Shown here one piece after another: positions 8,501 through 16,711 of a DNA stretch of 64,000 nt. The notes under the pieces were generated by a model, which was given only the letters and a program-made list of their open reading frames with translations, had not been told where the DNA came from and made no database searches. Both the position numbers and the translations under genes were made by a program. Source of the DNA: an uncultured Rubrobacteraceae bacterium. GTDB taxonomy: Bacteria > Actinomycetota > Rubrobacteria > Rubrobacterales > Rubrobacteraceae. The stretch's first letter is position 1. The number at the start of each line of letters is the position of its first letter. The DNA lies in NCBI GenBank assembly GCA_902806085.1, contig CADCVH010000105.1, positions 1 through 64,000 on the forward strand. Direction: 5' to 3'.

Positions 8501-9537
8501 GCCGGCGGGCGCTCGGCGGTCTTGATAACGGTGGTGCAGGCGTTGCCCGCCTTCGGGACGTCCTCCGGGTTGCTCAAAGTGTAGCGGAGCATCTCTCGGA
8601 TCCGGCCCACCTCCTCTTCCCCGCCGCGCACCACCGGACAGTATTCGTCCGGCTCGTCCAGCCGGTTACGCAGCGCCCGGCGGCTCGCGCAGCCCCCCGC
8701 GCAGCTCTCGGCGAACCGGCACGATTCGCACGCCTGCGGCAGGAGCCTGGACTTCTCGAACTCGTGCTGGTCCCAGATGTTCCTTTCCGGGTCCGCGAGG
8801 TGCGATACGCGGCCTGCCGCCGCCGGCCAGTAGGGGCAGGGGGAGATCGTGCCGGCCGGCAGCGCCCGGATGCTCCGCTGCCCGCACGGGTTGCCCCGGG
8901 CCGTCTCCAGGCCCATGATCGCGTTCACCAGCGGCTCGCTGCACACGACCACGGGCCCGGCGGCGAAAAGGTCGGCGAACCCCCGCCAGAACTGATCGTA
9001 GGAGAGCGTAAACTCCTCGCCCGTCACGGGCTGGTAGACGTTGACCCGCAGGTCGGAGCCGAGCCCGAAGGCGAACCGCGCCACCTCCCCCATCCGGTCA
9101 AAGTTGGTGCTCATCATCACCGCCGCGACGGAGGTGGAGATGCCAAGGCGCTGGCACCGCTTCAGCGACTCCATCGCCATCTCCCACGCCCCCTCGCCCC
9201 GGAACTCGTCCATCTCCTCCTTGGTGGGGAAGTCGAAGGAGAGCTCGACGGAGTGGAAGCCCGCGAGCTCCTCGTCGGTGAGCATGGCCAGGCTGTAGCC
9301 GTTCGAGGTAATCGCGGTCTTGACCTCCCGGGAACGGAAGAGCTCCAGCATCTGCCGGTAGTCGGGGTGTACCCCGTTCTCGCCGACCCCGAGGTTGACC
9401 GACCCCACCTCCAGGTTGTCGAGGATGGTCTCGACCTGCGGTAGGGAGAGGCGCTGCTGCGTGAGGGTTGGCCTGTAACAGTGCGCGCACGCGAGATTGC
9501 ACTCGTTTGTAAGACCAATGCCAACGGCAACGGACAC
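8497..9537 (-). CDS. Radical SAM protein with SPASM-like C-terminal cluster region
   Basis: A 346-residue protein. The radical SAM cluster motif CNLACAHC is at residues 13-20, right after the N-terminus, and a cysteine-rich C-terminal region carries CGQRSIRALPAGTISPCPYW, then CESCRFAESCAGGC and a final CPVV, matching SPASM/Twitch auxiliary iron-sulfur cluster domains. GTG start at 9537 with GGAGAAAG upstream. It is coupled by overlap to two glycosyltransferases. SPASM proteins modify peptides or proteins, or serve cofactor synthesis; no precursor peptide gene was seen in the 160 bases upstream. Likely substrate is therefore open. HpnH-like hopanoid and arsenosugar ArsS roles were considered, but neither signature is clear. 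Confidence 0.88.
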   Translation of the reverse strand: MSVAVGIGLTNECNLACAHCYRPTLTQQRLSLPQVETILDNLEVGSVNLGVGENGVHPDYRQMLELFRSREVKTAITSNGYSLAMLTDEELAGFHSVELSFDFPTKEEMDEFRGEGAWEMAMESLKRCQRLGISTSVAAVMMSTNFDRMGEVARFAFGLGSDLRVNVYQPVTGEEFTLSYDQFWRGFADLFAAGPVVVCSEPLVNAIMGLETARGNPCGQRSIRALPAGTISPCPYWPAAAGRVSHLADPERNIWDQHEFEKSRLLPQACESCRFAESCAGGCASRRALRNRLDEPDEYCPVVRGGEEEVGRIREMLRYTLSNPEDVPKAGNACTTVIKTAERPPA

Positions 9538-9697
9538 TCTTTCTCCTCTCCACCACGTTACACGTCACTACACATTTAACACACACTACGGCGGCAAATC
9601 TTGCTATTCCCTTAACGTTCAGGGGAGGTCGCCGGATCACGCCTGTCTCGACTGAATAATGACACGGGCGAAACCGGGCCGGGCGAAGATCAGACGC

Positions 9698-10510
9698 TCA
9701 AAGCAGCGTCGCCACCACCTCGAGGTAGTCGCTCGGCACCACCATAGTCTCGTCGCCAGAGCGGTTGAAGCGGCCTATGAGGTCCACGACGGCGCCCGTG
9801 AGGTTCTCCCGTTTCGCCGCATCGAGCGCCAGAAGGGTCTCCCGGGTGGGACCCAATTGGGTCCGTAGGACCTCCAGGTAGTGCGGGACCGAGCGGTAAC
9901 GAAACACGAAGCTGCGCCGGGCGATCCGCAGGTCCGCGGCGGCGCCCAGGAGTTCCCGCAGCCGCTCTTCCGTGCCCCAGAGCACGGGCGGCTTCAGGCC
10001 GGGAGAGAAGGGCAGGTAACTACCGAAGAGGCTTCCCAACTCCCCGGCGAAGCCGTCCGGTGTCCAGTTCGCCAGGCCGATCCTCCCCCCCGGGCGGCAG
10101 ACCCGGAGCAACTCGCCCGCCGCCCTCTCCTGATCCGGCGCGAACATCACCCCGACGGTCGAGAGCACGACGTCGAACGAGGCATCCGGGAGCGGGATGC
10201 TCTCCGCGTCGCCCTCCAGGAAAGCGATCTCCAGCCGTTCGGCGGCGGCCCGCTCCCGGGCTCGCTGTAGGAGGGCAGGGACGTAGTCGACGCCGGTCGT
10301 CTCGCCGAAGCGGCGCGCGGCCGCAAGCGCCGTGTTGCCGCTGCCGGTCGCGACGTCGAGGACCTTCTGGCCGGGATGAATATCGACGGCCTCGCAGAGG
10401 AGCTCGCTCATGATGAGCAACGTCGCGCCGAACACCGCGTAGTCGCCCGAAGCCCATGCCCGTTGCTGGCGCTCCTTGATCGCCGCCAAATCCGGTCGCC
10501 GGTGTTGCAC
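9698..10510 (-). CDS. Class I SAM-dependent methyltransferase
   Basis: A 270-residue methyltransferase: motif I VLDVATGSGNTALAAA at about 50-65, motif II LEGDAESIPLPDASFD near 98 and the post-motif segment LLRVCRPGGRIGLANW near 135. It belongs to the UbiE/Methyltransf_11 type acting on small molecules; the family alone does not give the substrate. The ArsM cysteines are not present, so it is not an arsenite methyltransferase of the known kind. ATG at 10510. It lies between the phosphorylase gene and the radical SAM gene on the same strand, with 145-160 base gaps each side. Confidence 0.85.
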   Translation of the reverse strand: MQHRRPDLAAIKERQQRAWASGDYAVFGATLLIMSELLCEAVDIHPGQKVLDVATGSGNTALAAARRFGETTGVDYVPALLQRARERAAAERLEIAFLEGDAESIPLPDASFDVVLSTVGVMFAPDQERAAGELLRVCRPGGRIGLANWTPDGFAGELGSLFGSYLPFSPGLKPPVLWGTEERLRELLGAAADLRIARRSFVFRYRSVPHYLEVLRTQLGPTRETLLALDAAKRENLTGAVVDLIGRFNRSGDETMVVPSDYLEVVATLL

Positions 10511-10655
10511 GTCCCTCCCTACCGTCCCGTCCGGAGATAACCCCTCGCCCGGAGGTTACACCGGTAGAGATCCCGCGTCACTAGCACCATCCTTGCACCG
10601 CGCCATCTCGGCCTTCACGACTCGCGCGCCGCTCCCTCGATCCGGAGCTGTCGGA

Positions 10656-11465
10656 TCAGGCCTTGCGCGCGCCTACCCCCCCTTCCATGCGGTAGACGTA
10701 ACCGTTATCGAAGGCCAGATCCTTCCCCTCCAGCGTCTCCGCGGTCCGGAGCACGAGCTTCGGTAGCACCTCGGCCGAGAGCGCGAGCAGCCGGTCCAGA
10801 TCCTCTCTGCGAGATTCGGAGATACCGGTCGCGTAGTTGACCGGGAAGCCCACCAGCGCGTAGGGAAGCTCGAGTTCGCCGGCCAGGACCGCCTCGGGAC
10901 CGCACGTCTGGCTCACGGCCGTTACCCCGGCCATGCCCATCCAGCGGATCTCAGCCCGGCTCTCGAACCGCGGGCCGTTCGTGTGCCCGTAGACGCCCCC
11001 GACGGTGGCCTCCAGCCCTAGATCCTCGGTCGAGAGTTCCAGCTTGCGCCGAAGGCGCGGGGCGAAAGGCTCGTCCCATATGAGGTGCCCGCGGGCCGGA
11101 TCGCCGGGCTCGGTAAAGACGGTGCATTCGGCGCCGTTGGGGAGAAGGTTGGTCGGAAAGAAGATATCGTCGAACAGGACGGGCCGCCCCAGGGGCAATT
11201 CGGGGTCCACCCCTCCCACGACCGTAGTAGCGAGAACCGCCCGCGCCCCGAGCTGCCCCAGGGCCGTGAGGTTCGCCTGGTGGGGGATCGTGTGGGGCAG
11301 GTGCCGGTGGCCTCTCCCGTGGCGAGAGATGCTCCCGACGGTCCACGGCCCGGCGGAGAAGACCGACACCTCCACCTTCCCGAAGCGGTTCTCCACGACG
11401 CGCGCCCCCCGATCTCCGGGGAGTTCGTAGATGCCCGAGCCGGTGATGATGCCCACGTCTATCAT
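10656..11465 (-). CDS. mtnP: S-methyl-5'-thioadenosine phosphorylase-family nucleoside phosphorylase
   Basis: A 269-residue MTAP/PNP family-2 enzyme. It shows the opening GIITGSGIYELPG, the phosphate/ribose site ISRHGRGHRHLPHTIPHQAN (residues about 47-66), and GPRFESRAEIRWM with the purine-side MAGVTAVSQTCGPEAVLA. These enzymes split methylthioadenosine (or another 5'-deoxyadenosine derivative) to adenine and the sugar 1-phosphate. The base-recognition segment reads FPVNYATGI rather than the usual TDYDCW-type motif, so a 6-oxopurine preference is possible. It directly follows mtnA, which favours the methionine-salvage role. Start ATG at 11465. Confidence 0.85.
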   Translation of the reverse strand: MIDVGIITGSGIYELPGDRGARVVENRFGKVEVSVFSAGPWTVGSISRHGRGHRHLPHTIPHQANLTALGQLGARAVLATTVVGGVDPELPLGRPVLFDDIFFPTNLLPNGAECTVFTEPGDPARGHLIWDEPFAPRLRRKLELSTEDLGLEATVGGVYGHTNGPRFESRAEIRWMGMAGVTAVSQTCGPEAVLAGELELPYALVGFPVNYATGISESRREDLDRLLALSAEVLPKLVLRTAETLEGKDLAFDNGYVYRMEGGVGARKA

Positions 11466-11647
11466 GGCCCTCCTAGGATCGTCGAAGTTCGGTGCCGCCC
11501 ACGCACGTGCTTGAACCTTGCGTGCCGCCAGCGACCATCGACGCCACGAGCACCGCCCGGTGAACGGCCGCCATCGTACCCCGCATCCTCAGTACCGTCG
11601 GTCAAGCGGTGCGGGCAACCCGTTGGCTTGCCCCGTGAGACGTACGG

Positions 11648-12709
11648 TCAACGTTTCCCATCCGCGGATGGGCCGGCCGTTGCCTCTCCCCGCGCGGACT
11701 CGACCAGGGCGCGCAGATCGTCCACGCCGGGGCGGACCACGCCGATCTCGGTCACGATGGCCGAGACGAGGCTCGCCGGTGTGACGTCGAATGCCGGGTT
11801 GTATGCCTGGGTATCTTCCGGGGCGACCCGCGCCCCGTTGACCTCGAGCACCTCCGACGCGGATCGTAGCTCGATGGGGATGGCGTCCCCGTCGGGCGTA
11901 TCCAGGTCGATCGTGGACAGGGGCGCCGCCACGATGAACGGCACGCCGTTTGCCCGCGCGGCCAGCGCGAGCGGGTAGGTGCCTACCTTGTTGGCGACGT
12001 CGCCGTTCGCGGCGACGCGGTCGGCGCCGGTTATGACGACGTCGATGCCGCCCGAGGCGATCAGGCCGGCGGCGCCCGAGTCGATGGTCACCCTGTGCTC
12101 GACGCCCATACGCTTGAGCTCCCAGGCCGTCAGGCGGGATCCCTGCAGCAGAGGTCGGGTCTCCGTCGCCGTCACGCCCGCCACCAGACCGCGCTCGTGG
12201 GCGACCTCGACGATGCTCAGGGCCGTGCCGTGGGCCACGCACGCCAACGCGCCCGCGTTGCAGTGCGTCAGGACGCGGGACCCTTCGGAGAGAAGATCTG
12301 CCCCCACCTCGCCGATGAGACGGTTCGTCCGCTCGTCCTCGACGACCATGGCGCGGGCCCGTTCGATCAACTCGTCCACCGCCCGGGGCCGGCTGGGATC
12401 GTAGGCCTCCTCTATCCGGCCTATCCCCCACTTGAGGTTTACGGCGGTGGGGCGGGTGGAGCCGAGCAGAGACGCCGCCCGGGAGATGGCTTCGCCGACG
12501 TCCTGGCCGTTCTCCCTCGCCAGTCGCGCCGCCAGCGCGATCCCCAACCCTCCCGCCACCCCGAGCGCCGGAGCCCCGCGTACCCGGAGAGACGAGATGG
12601 CTTCGGCGAGCTCCTCCACGGAACCCAAGGAGAGGACGACCTCCTCCTCCGGCAGGCGCGTCTGGTCGATAGTCCGGATCTTCCCGTCGGCCCAGTCTAT
12701 GGTCCGCAA
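11648..12709 (-). CDS. mtnA: Methylthioribose-1-phosphate isomerase
   Basis: A 353-residue member of the eIF2B-alpha-like MtnA family, which converts methylthioribose-1-phosphate to methylthioribulose-1-phosphate in methionine salvage. I place the start at TTG 12709 because the family N-terminus RTIDWADGKIRTIDQTRLP begins right there and GGAAGGGG lies upstream; a longer frame to 12916 adds unconserved sequence. Conserved features are LRVRGAPALGVAGGLG, the catalytic cysteine in LTHCNAGAL, the aspartate in VITGADRVAANGDVANKVG, and AYNPAFDVTP near the end. The next gene downstream is the MTA-phosphorylase-like mtnP, so two consecutive steps are encoded together. Divergent from the LysR gene. Confidence 0.93.
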   Translation of the reverse strand: MRTIDWADGKIRTIDQTRLPEEEVVLSLGSVEELAEAISSLRVRGAPALGVAGGLGIALAARLARENGQDVGEAISRAASLLGSTRPTAVNLKWGIGRIEEAYDPSRPRAVDELIERARAMVVEDERTNRLIGEVGADLLSEGSRVLTHCNAGALACVAHGTALSIVEVAHERGLVAGVTATETRPLLQGSRLTAWELKRMGVEHRVTIDSGAAGLIASGGIDVVITGADRVAANGDVANKVGTYPLALAARANGVPFIVAAPLSTIDLDTPDGDAIPIELRSASEVLEVNGARVAPEDTQAYNPAFDVTPASLVSAIVTEIGVVRPGVDDLRALVESARGEATAGPSADGKR

Positions 12710-12847
12710 CTCGTCCCCTTCCCACGGATAAACCGTCGGGCGGAATTTAGCACCGACGCGACCGTCCGGCCAGCAGAAGGGCCGACAGAGAAGCCCCATC
12801 GACGACCGACCGCGTTTAATCCTTGTGTAAGGTTCTCTGATCGATCT

Positions 12848-12860
12848 CATAAGTCTTATG
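12848..12860. promoter_or_regulatory. Palindrome, likely LysR binding site
   Basis: CATAAGTCTTATG is a perfect 6-1-6 inverted repeat 15 bases before the LysR-family start codon, within an AT-richer divergent promoter region. A second partial half-site (ATAACTTG) follows. LysR proteins bind T-N11-A palindromes, so autoregulation is a sensible inference. Confidence 0.5.
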
Positions 12861-12875
12861 TGATAACTTGCGGCG

Positions 12876-13751
12876 ATGGGCCTTAGCTTACAGGCGTTAC
12901 GCGTCTTTCTGTGCATTTTGGAGTGTGGATCGCTCTCGGGGGCGGCCAGGGAGCTTGGCCTGACGCAGCCGGCGGTCTCAAACCACCTTCACGCCCTGGA
13001 GGAACGTTTCGGCGTCGCCTTGCTCACGCGGGGGCGGCCTCTGCGGGTCACGCCAGCAGGGGAATGCCTCGCCGAACACGCGCGGCTGGTACTGACCGGG
13101 GTCTCTACCCTGGAGGCCGAGATGGCCCGCCACACGGCCCCGCACGGACCGCTGGCGGTTGGTGCGTCCTCGACCCCCGGGGAGCTCTTGATGCCGGGGC
13201 TCGTGACGGAGTTCTCGGCGCGCTACCCGGACGTCGCGGTCGGGCTGCGGGTCTACGACACCGACGAGGCCATCGCGGCCCTGCTGGGGCGGGAGATCGA
13301 GGCGGCCGTCGTGGGCCACGAGGTCGACGATTCCAGGCTGGTCGGTACCGTCGTCGGCCACGACTCACTGGTGACGGTGGTCGCGGCCACCGACCGGCTC
13401 GCCGGGGCGGAGATCTCCCCAGGGGACCTCGCCGATCTACCGTTCGTGTTGCGGGAGCAGGGTTCCGGGACGCGCCAGACCGCAGAGGAGGGCCTGGCGG
13501 CGGCCGGCGTGAGGCCCAGGGTGGCGATGGAGCTAGGGTCCAACGCGGCGGTCGCGGGCGCGGTCGCCGCGGGCGCGGGCGTCGGCGTCGTCCCGCTTCG
13601 CACGGCGGGGGCCTTGAAAGAAGTAAGACGCATCGACGTTCGCGGGCTCTCGCTCTCGCGGCCCTTCGTCCTGCTAACCGAGCGCGGCCGCGCGCTATCG
13701 CCGGCCGCCGAAGCTTTCGTTGCCACTTGCGTCAGAGAGGAACATCCGTGA
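12876..13751 (+). CDS. LysR-family transcriptional regulator
   Basis: A 291-residue LysR regulator. The winged HTH occupies residues 1-60 with GSLSGAARELGLTQPAVSNH as the recognition region; the periplasmic-binding-protein-like effector domain starts around 90 (PLAVGASSTPGELLMPGL). Its stop codon overlaps the start of the substrate-binding protein gene of a phosphonate-type transporter (GTGA), so regulator and transporter form one operon, and the regulator is likely to respond to the transported ligand or a product of it. ATG start at 12876 with the palindrome immediately upstream. Confidence 0.92.
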   Translation: MGLSLQALRVFLCILECGSLSGAARELGLTQPAVSNHLHALEERFGVALLTRGRPLRVTPAGECLAEHARLVLTGVSTLEAEMARHTAPHGPLAVGASSTPGELLMPGLVTEFSARYPDVAVGLRVYDTDEAIAALLGREIEAAVVGHEVDDSRLVGTVVGHDSLVTVVAATDRLAGAEISPGDLADLPFVLREQGSGTRQTAEEGLAAAGVRPRVAMELGSNAAVAGAVAAGAGVGVVPLRTAGALKEVRRIDVRGLSLSRPFVLLTERGRALSPAAEAFVATCVREEHP

Positions 13752-14644
13752 TCCAGCGCTTGTCCAAGATCGTCCTTGTCGCCGTCGCCGCAGTTGTCCT
13801 CGCGAGTTGCGGCGGGGGTAGTGGAGGAGGTGGAGGTGGCGGTTCGGCCTCCGGAGACGAACCGTTGCAGGTCGGCCTGATCCCCAACGAGAACCCCGAG
13901 GAGGTCGAGGCGCAGTACCAACCCCTCGAAGATTACCTGAAGGAGGAGCTCGGGCGCGAGGTCGAGCTCTCGGTGCCGACGACCTACAACGCCGTGGTCG
14001 AGGCCATGGTCTCGGGGGAGCTGGACCTCGCGTACTTCGGCGGCCTGACCTACGTTCAGGCGCGCCAGCGCGCGGACATCCACCCGCTCTTTACCGAGGT
14101 CAACCCCAGGACGGGCACGACGAAGTACCGCTCCGTCATCATCGTCCCGGCCGGTAGCGACGTAAAGAAGGTCGAGGACCTGGAGGGTGAAGACTTCGCC
14201 TTCGGAAGCGTCTCATCGACCTCAGGCTCGCTCTACCCTTCCATCATGTTGAACCAGGCGGGGATCGACTACCGTAGCGACCTGGGAGAGGTCGTGTACA
14301 CCGGCGGCCACGACACGACGGCGCAGGCGGTGGCGAACGGGCGGGTGGCGGCCGGCGGTCTCGAGGATCGAATCCTGTACGACCTGCGGGAGGAGGGCAT
14401 CATCGGAAAGGACAGCGTAAGGGTGATAGAGGAGTCGGACCCGATCGAGGGCTACCCCTGGGTGGTCCGCGACGCCCTCTCGGAAGGGGACGAGCAGGCG
14501 CTCACCGGCGCATTCCTCGGCATAGAGGACCCCAAGCTCCTGGACCTGCTCCGCGCCGAGGATTACGAGAAGGTCCGGGCGAGCGACTACGACTACGTGG
14601 AAGAGCAGGCCCGCAAGCTCGACCTCATCGCGGAAGAGCAATAG
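13748..14644 (+). CDS. phnD: Phosphonate-type ABC transporter substrate-binding lipoprotein
   Basis: A 298-residue binding protein from GTG 13748. The N-terminus is a lipoprotein signal (IVLVAVAAVVLASC, lipobox LASC) followed by a Gly/Ser linker. The mature part has LQVGLIPNENPEEVEAQYQP, LSVPTTYNAVVEAMVSGELD and AYFGGLTYVQA, the ligand-binding signature of the PhnD family, which takes phosphonate, phosphite or related oxyanions. The full C-terminal lobe is present. It is followed after four bases by the ATPase gene. Ligand cannot be told from sequence; no C-P lyase or phosphite dehydrogenase gene lies nearby. Confidence 0.9.
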   Translation: MIQRLSKIVLVAVAAVVLASCGGGSGGGGGGGSASGDEPLQVGLIPNENPEEVEAQYQPLEDYLKEELGREVELSVPTTYNAVVEAMVSGELDLAYFGGLTYVQARQRADIHPLFTEVNPRTGTTKYRSVIIVPAGSDVKKVEDLEGEDFAFGSVSSTSGSLYPSIMLNQAGIDYRSDLGEVVYTGGHDTTAQAVANGRVAAGGLEDRILYDLREEGIIGKDSVRVIEESDPIEGYPWVVRDALSEGDEQALTGAFLGIEDPKLLDLLRAEDYEKVRASDYDYVEEQARKLDLIAEEQ

Positions 14645-14648
14645 CAGC

Positions 14649-15497
14649 GTGAAGGGTGTCCTGCTCGATGAGGTCTCCGTCGGCTTCGACGGCGTGGCGG
14701 CGCTGAGCGACGTAACGCTTCAGATTGAGGCGGGGGAGCAACTCGCCGTGATCGGGGCCTCCGGCGCGGGCAAGTCCACGCTCTTCCGCGCGCTCACGCG
14801 GAGCGTGGCCCTCGCGGGCGGCCGGGTCGTCGTCGGAGGGCACGACCTCTACTCCCTCCCGCGGCGCAGCCTGGGCGAGTTGCGCCGGCGCATCGGGACC
14901 ATCTACCAGGCGTACAACCTCGTCCCGCAGCTCTCGGCCGGCGTCAACGTCTCTTTAGGCGAGGTCGGCGAGATGGGAAGGTTGGGGACGTTGCGGGCCT
15001 TCTTCGCCGGGCCCGACGCGGGTCTCTCTAGGAGGGCCGGGGCCGCGCTCGAAGAGATCGGGCTCGGGGACAAGGCAGGCGTGCGGACGGCGGACCTCTC
15101 CGGCGGCCAGCAGCAGCGGGTGGCCGTCGCGCGACTGCTGGTCCAGAGGCCCGACCTGATCCTGGCCGACGAGCCCTTCGCCGCCGTCGATCCCGTGACG
15201 ACCGAGCGCGTCCTGGAGACGCTCCTCCACCTGAACCGCGAGGGCGCGACCCTGCTGGCAAACCTGCACGACGTCGAGGTCGCGCGCCGCTTTCCGCGCG
15301 TCGTCGCGCTGCGCGAGGGCCGCGTGGCCTTCGACGGCCCGCCCGAGCGGCTGACCGAAGAAGAGCTGGCGAGGATCTACGCGGGAGACCCGCACGGAAC
15401 GGAGAACGGCGAAGGCCCCGGGCCCCCGTCTGCCCGGCCTGAACTCGAAGGGTCGTTTCGTCTAGCGGAGGGAAGAGATGGCGTCTCCTCGCACTGA
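14649..15497 (+). CDS. phnC: Phosphonate-type ABC transporter ATP-binding protein
   Basis: A 282-residue ATPase from GTG 14649. Walker A GASGAGKS is at about 37-44, the Q-loop at TIYQAYNLVPQL, the signature LSGGQQQRV near 152, Walker B LILADEPFAAVDP near 173 and the switch histidine in ANLHDVEVARR. The C-terminal 40 residues are low-complexity (ENGEGPGPPSARPELEG) and overlap the start of the permease gene by 20 bases, a translational-coupling arrangement. It energises uptake through the adjacent permease using ligand from the PhnD-type lipoprotein. Confidence 0.93.
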   Translation: MKGVLLDEVSVGFDGVAALSDVTLQIEAGEQLAVIGASGAGKSTLFRALTRSVALAGGRVVVGGHDLYSLPRRSLGELRRRIGTIYQAYNLVPQLSAGVNVSLGEVGEMGRLGTLRAFFAGPDAGLSRRAGAALEEIGLGDKAGVRTADLSGGQQQRVAVARLLVQRPDLILADEPFAAVDPVTTERVLETLLHLNREGATLLANLHDVEVARRFPRVVALREGRVAFDGPPERLTEEELARIYAGDPHGTENGEGPGPPSARPELEGSFRLAEGRDGVSSH

Positions 15498-16386
15498 ACG
15501 TCCGGCGTTCGGGGGGGTGGTCCCGCGCTTCTCCTGGGGGAGCAGCCTGGCCGTCCTCGCCATCCTCGGCCTTACCGGCTACAGCGTTGCTGGCACCGGT
15601 TTCAACATCGTCGAGCTGCTCAGGGGCGGCGGCGCCGCCGAGAGGTTCGTCTCCGAGATGTTCCCGCCCGACCTCTCGGCCGCCACGCTTCGGGCGATGG
15701 GCGCCGGCATCCTGGAGACCTTCCAGATGTCGTTCCTAGGCGCGCTCCTCGGCGCGGCCGTGGCCTTCCCCCTGTCGGCCCTCGGCACGCGGGAGATCTC
15801 CACCGTCGGCGCCTCGCGCGGGGAACGGCTCCTGCTCGCCGTCCCTTACCACCTCTCGCGCATGCTCCTGAACGTCTTCCGCTCCGTCCCCGACATCCTC
15901 TGGGCGCTGGTCTTCGTCGTCGCCCTCGGCCTCGGCCCGTTCCCAGGCACGCTCGCCCTGGCGGTCCACTCCGCGGGCGTGCTCGGCAAGCTCTACAGCG
16001 AGGCGCTGGAGGCCGTCCCCTCCCGACCCGTGCAGGCGCTCACGGCGACCGGCGCGAGCGGCTTTCAGGCCTTCCTCTTCGGGCGGCTGCCGCAGGCCAT
16101 GAACGGCTTCGCCTCGCTCACGCTCTACCAGTGGGAGTGCAACATCCGCTCGGCGACGATCCTGGGGTTCGTCGGGGCCGGGGGCATAGGGCAGCAGATC
16201 CTGATCTCCATGAACCTCTTCGACTACCCGAAGGTCGCGACGCTGGTAGGGGCGACGATAGTGGTCGTCTTACTCGTCGACCGCTTCTCGGCCGCCCAGC
16301 CCCGCGAGGTCCCAGAGGAAGAGCTTGGCGACCACGAGGAAGAGCGTCGGGCCGCCCCTGATGAGGTGCGCGTGGCCCCTGCGTAG
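15478..16386 (+). CDS. phnE: Phosphonate-type ABC transporter permease
   Basis: A 302-residue inner-membrane permease. Hydrophobic spans lie at about 22-40, 80-102, 120-160, 205-230 and 245-270. The EAA-loop region that docks to the ATPase appears as ALEAVPSRPVQALTATGASG, with FGRLPQAMNGF following and GFVGAGGIGQQIL near 225, as in PhnE proteins. The C-terminal tail is highly charged (REVPEEELGDHEEERR). ATG start at 15478 after AGGGAAGAG. Only one permease gene is present, so it would work as a homodimer. Confidence 0.92.
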   Translation: MASPRTERPAFGGVVPRFSWGSSLAVLAILGLTGYSVAGTGFNIVELLRGGGAAERFVSEMFPPDLSAATLRAMGAGILETFQMSFLGALLGAAVAFPLSALGTREISTVGASRGERLLLAVPYHLSRMLLNVFRSVPDILWALVFVVALGLGPFPGTLALAVHSAGVLGKLYSEALEAVPSRPVQALTATGASGFQAFLFGRLPQAMNGFASLTLYQWECNIRSATILGFVGAGGIGQQILISMNLFDYPKVATLVGATIVVVLLVDRFSAAQPREVPEEELGDHEEERRAAPDEVRVAPA

Positions 16387-16396
16387 CCCCTGCGTA
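16375..16396. repeat. Two tandem copies of an 11-bp unit on the phnE stop
   Basis: GCCCCTGCGTA occurs at 16375-16385 and 16386-16396. The TAG stop of the permease gene spans the junction between the copies. Confidence 0.9.
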
Positions 16397-16424
16397 GCCC
16401 GGCGACCAGCATCTGGGGCAGGCG

Positions 16425-16453
16425 TTGACAACGGCCGTTGCGAGGCGTATACC
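16425..16453 (+). promoter_or_regulatory. Sigma-70-type promoter of the riboswitch-kimA unit
   Basis: TTGACA at 16425-16430 and TATACC at 16448-16453 are separated by exactly 17 bases, an optimal housekeeping promoter. Transcription would start near 16460, just before the riboswitch aptamer. Confidence 0.7.
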
Positions 16454-16471
16454 GATGGGTGACAACAGAAT

Positions 16472-16614
16472 GCCAGAAGACGCCGAGCCCCCGGGTGGCA
16501 CCGGGGGGCGGGGGACCCACTTGGGGCCTATCAGGTCCTCGGGGTGAATCGCCGGCGAAAGCCGGCGTAGGGCTTATCCTTCGGCCCGAATCCGACAGCT
16601 AACCTCGTAGGCGC
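16472..16614 (+). promoter_or_regulatory. ydaO/yuaA-type c-di-AMP riboswitch
   Basis: The leader contains GGCGGGGGACCCACTTGGGG, then CGGGGTGAATCGCCGGC, and most tellingly CCCGAATCCGACAGC at 16586-16600 followed by TAACCTCGTAGGC at 16601-16613. These are the conserved elements of the ydaO class (Rfam RF00379), which binds cyclic di-AMP and normally turns expression off. The gene it precedes is a KimA-type potassium importer, the classic target of this riboswitch. A CTTCGGC/GCCGAAG inverted repeat (16579-16585 with 16612-16618) overlaps the 3' half and could form the alternative fold. I cannot fold the RNA here, so exact ends are approximate. Confidence 0.88.
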
Positions 16615-16633
16615 CGAAGAAGGAGGTTCCGCG

Positions 16634-16711
16634 GTGTCCGCTGTCCGGTCCTGTCGGGTTGCCCGTTTAGGGTGCCCTCGTTTCGCCGATCTCCCCGTTC
16701 GGGCGGCGTAA
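16634..16711 (+). CDS. Possible 25-codon leader peptide upstream of kimA
   Basis: A GTG at 16634 sits seven bases after a near-perfect AAGGAGG (16620-16626), the strongest ribosome binding site in the leader. The frame encodes 25 residues ([20 protein letters not shown] then PVRAA) and stops at TAA 16709-16711, overlapping the ATG of the transporter gene as TAATG. The arrangement suggests translational coupling, with the riboswitch controlling access to this site. It could instead be an accidental frame, with the GTG at 16672 as the true transporter start. Confidence 0.4.
   Translation: MSAVRSCRVARLGCPRFADLPVRAA

Noticed and set aside
8497-9537. Calling the radical SAM gene arsenosugar ArsS
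   Set aside because: The cluster lacks ArsM-type cysteines and the radical SAM protein carries SPASM-like C-terminal cysteines; the similarity is in gene composition only.
14649-16386. Riboswitch upstream of phnC or phnE
   Set aside because: These genes overlap or are four bases apart, leaving no leader space.
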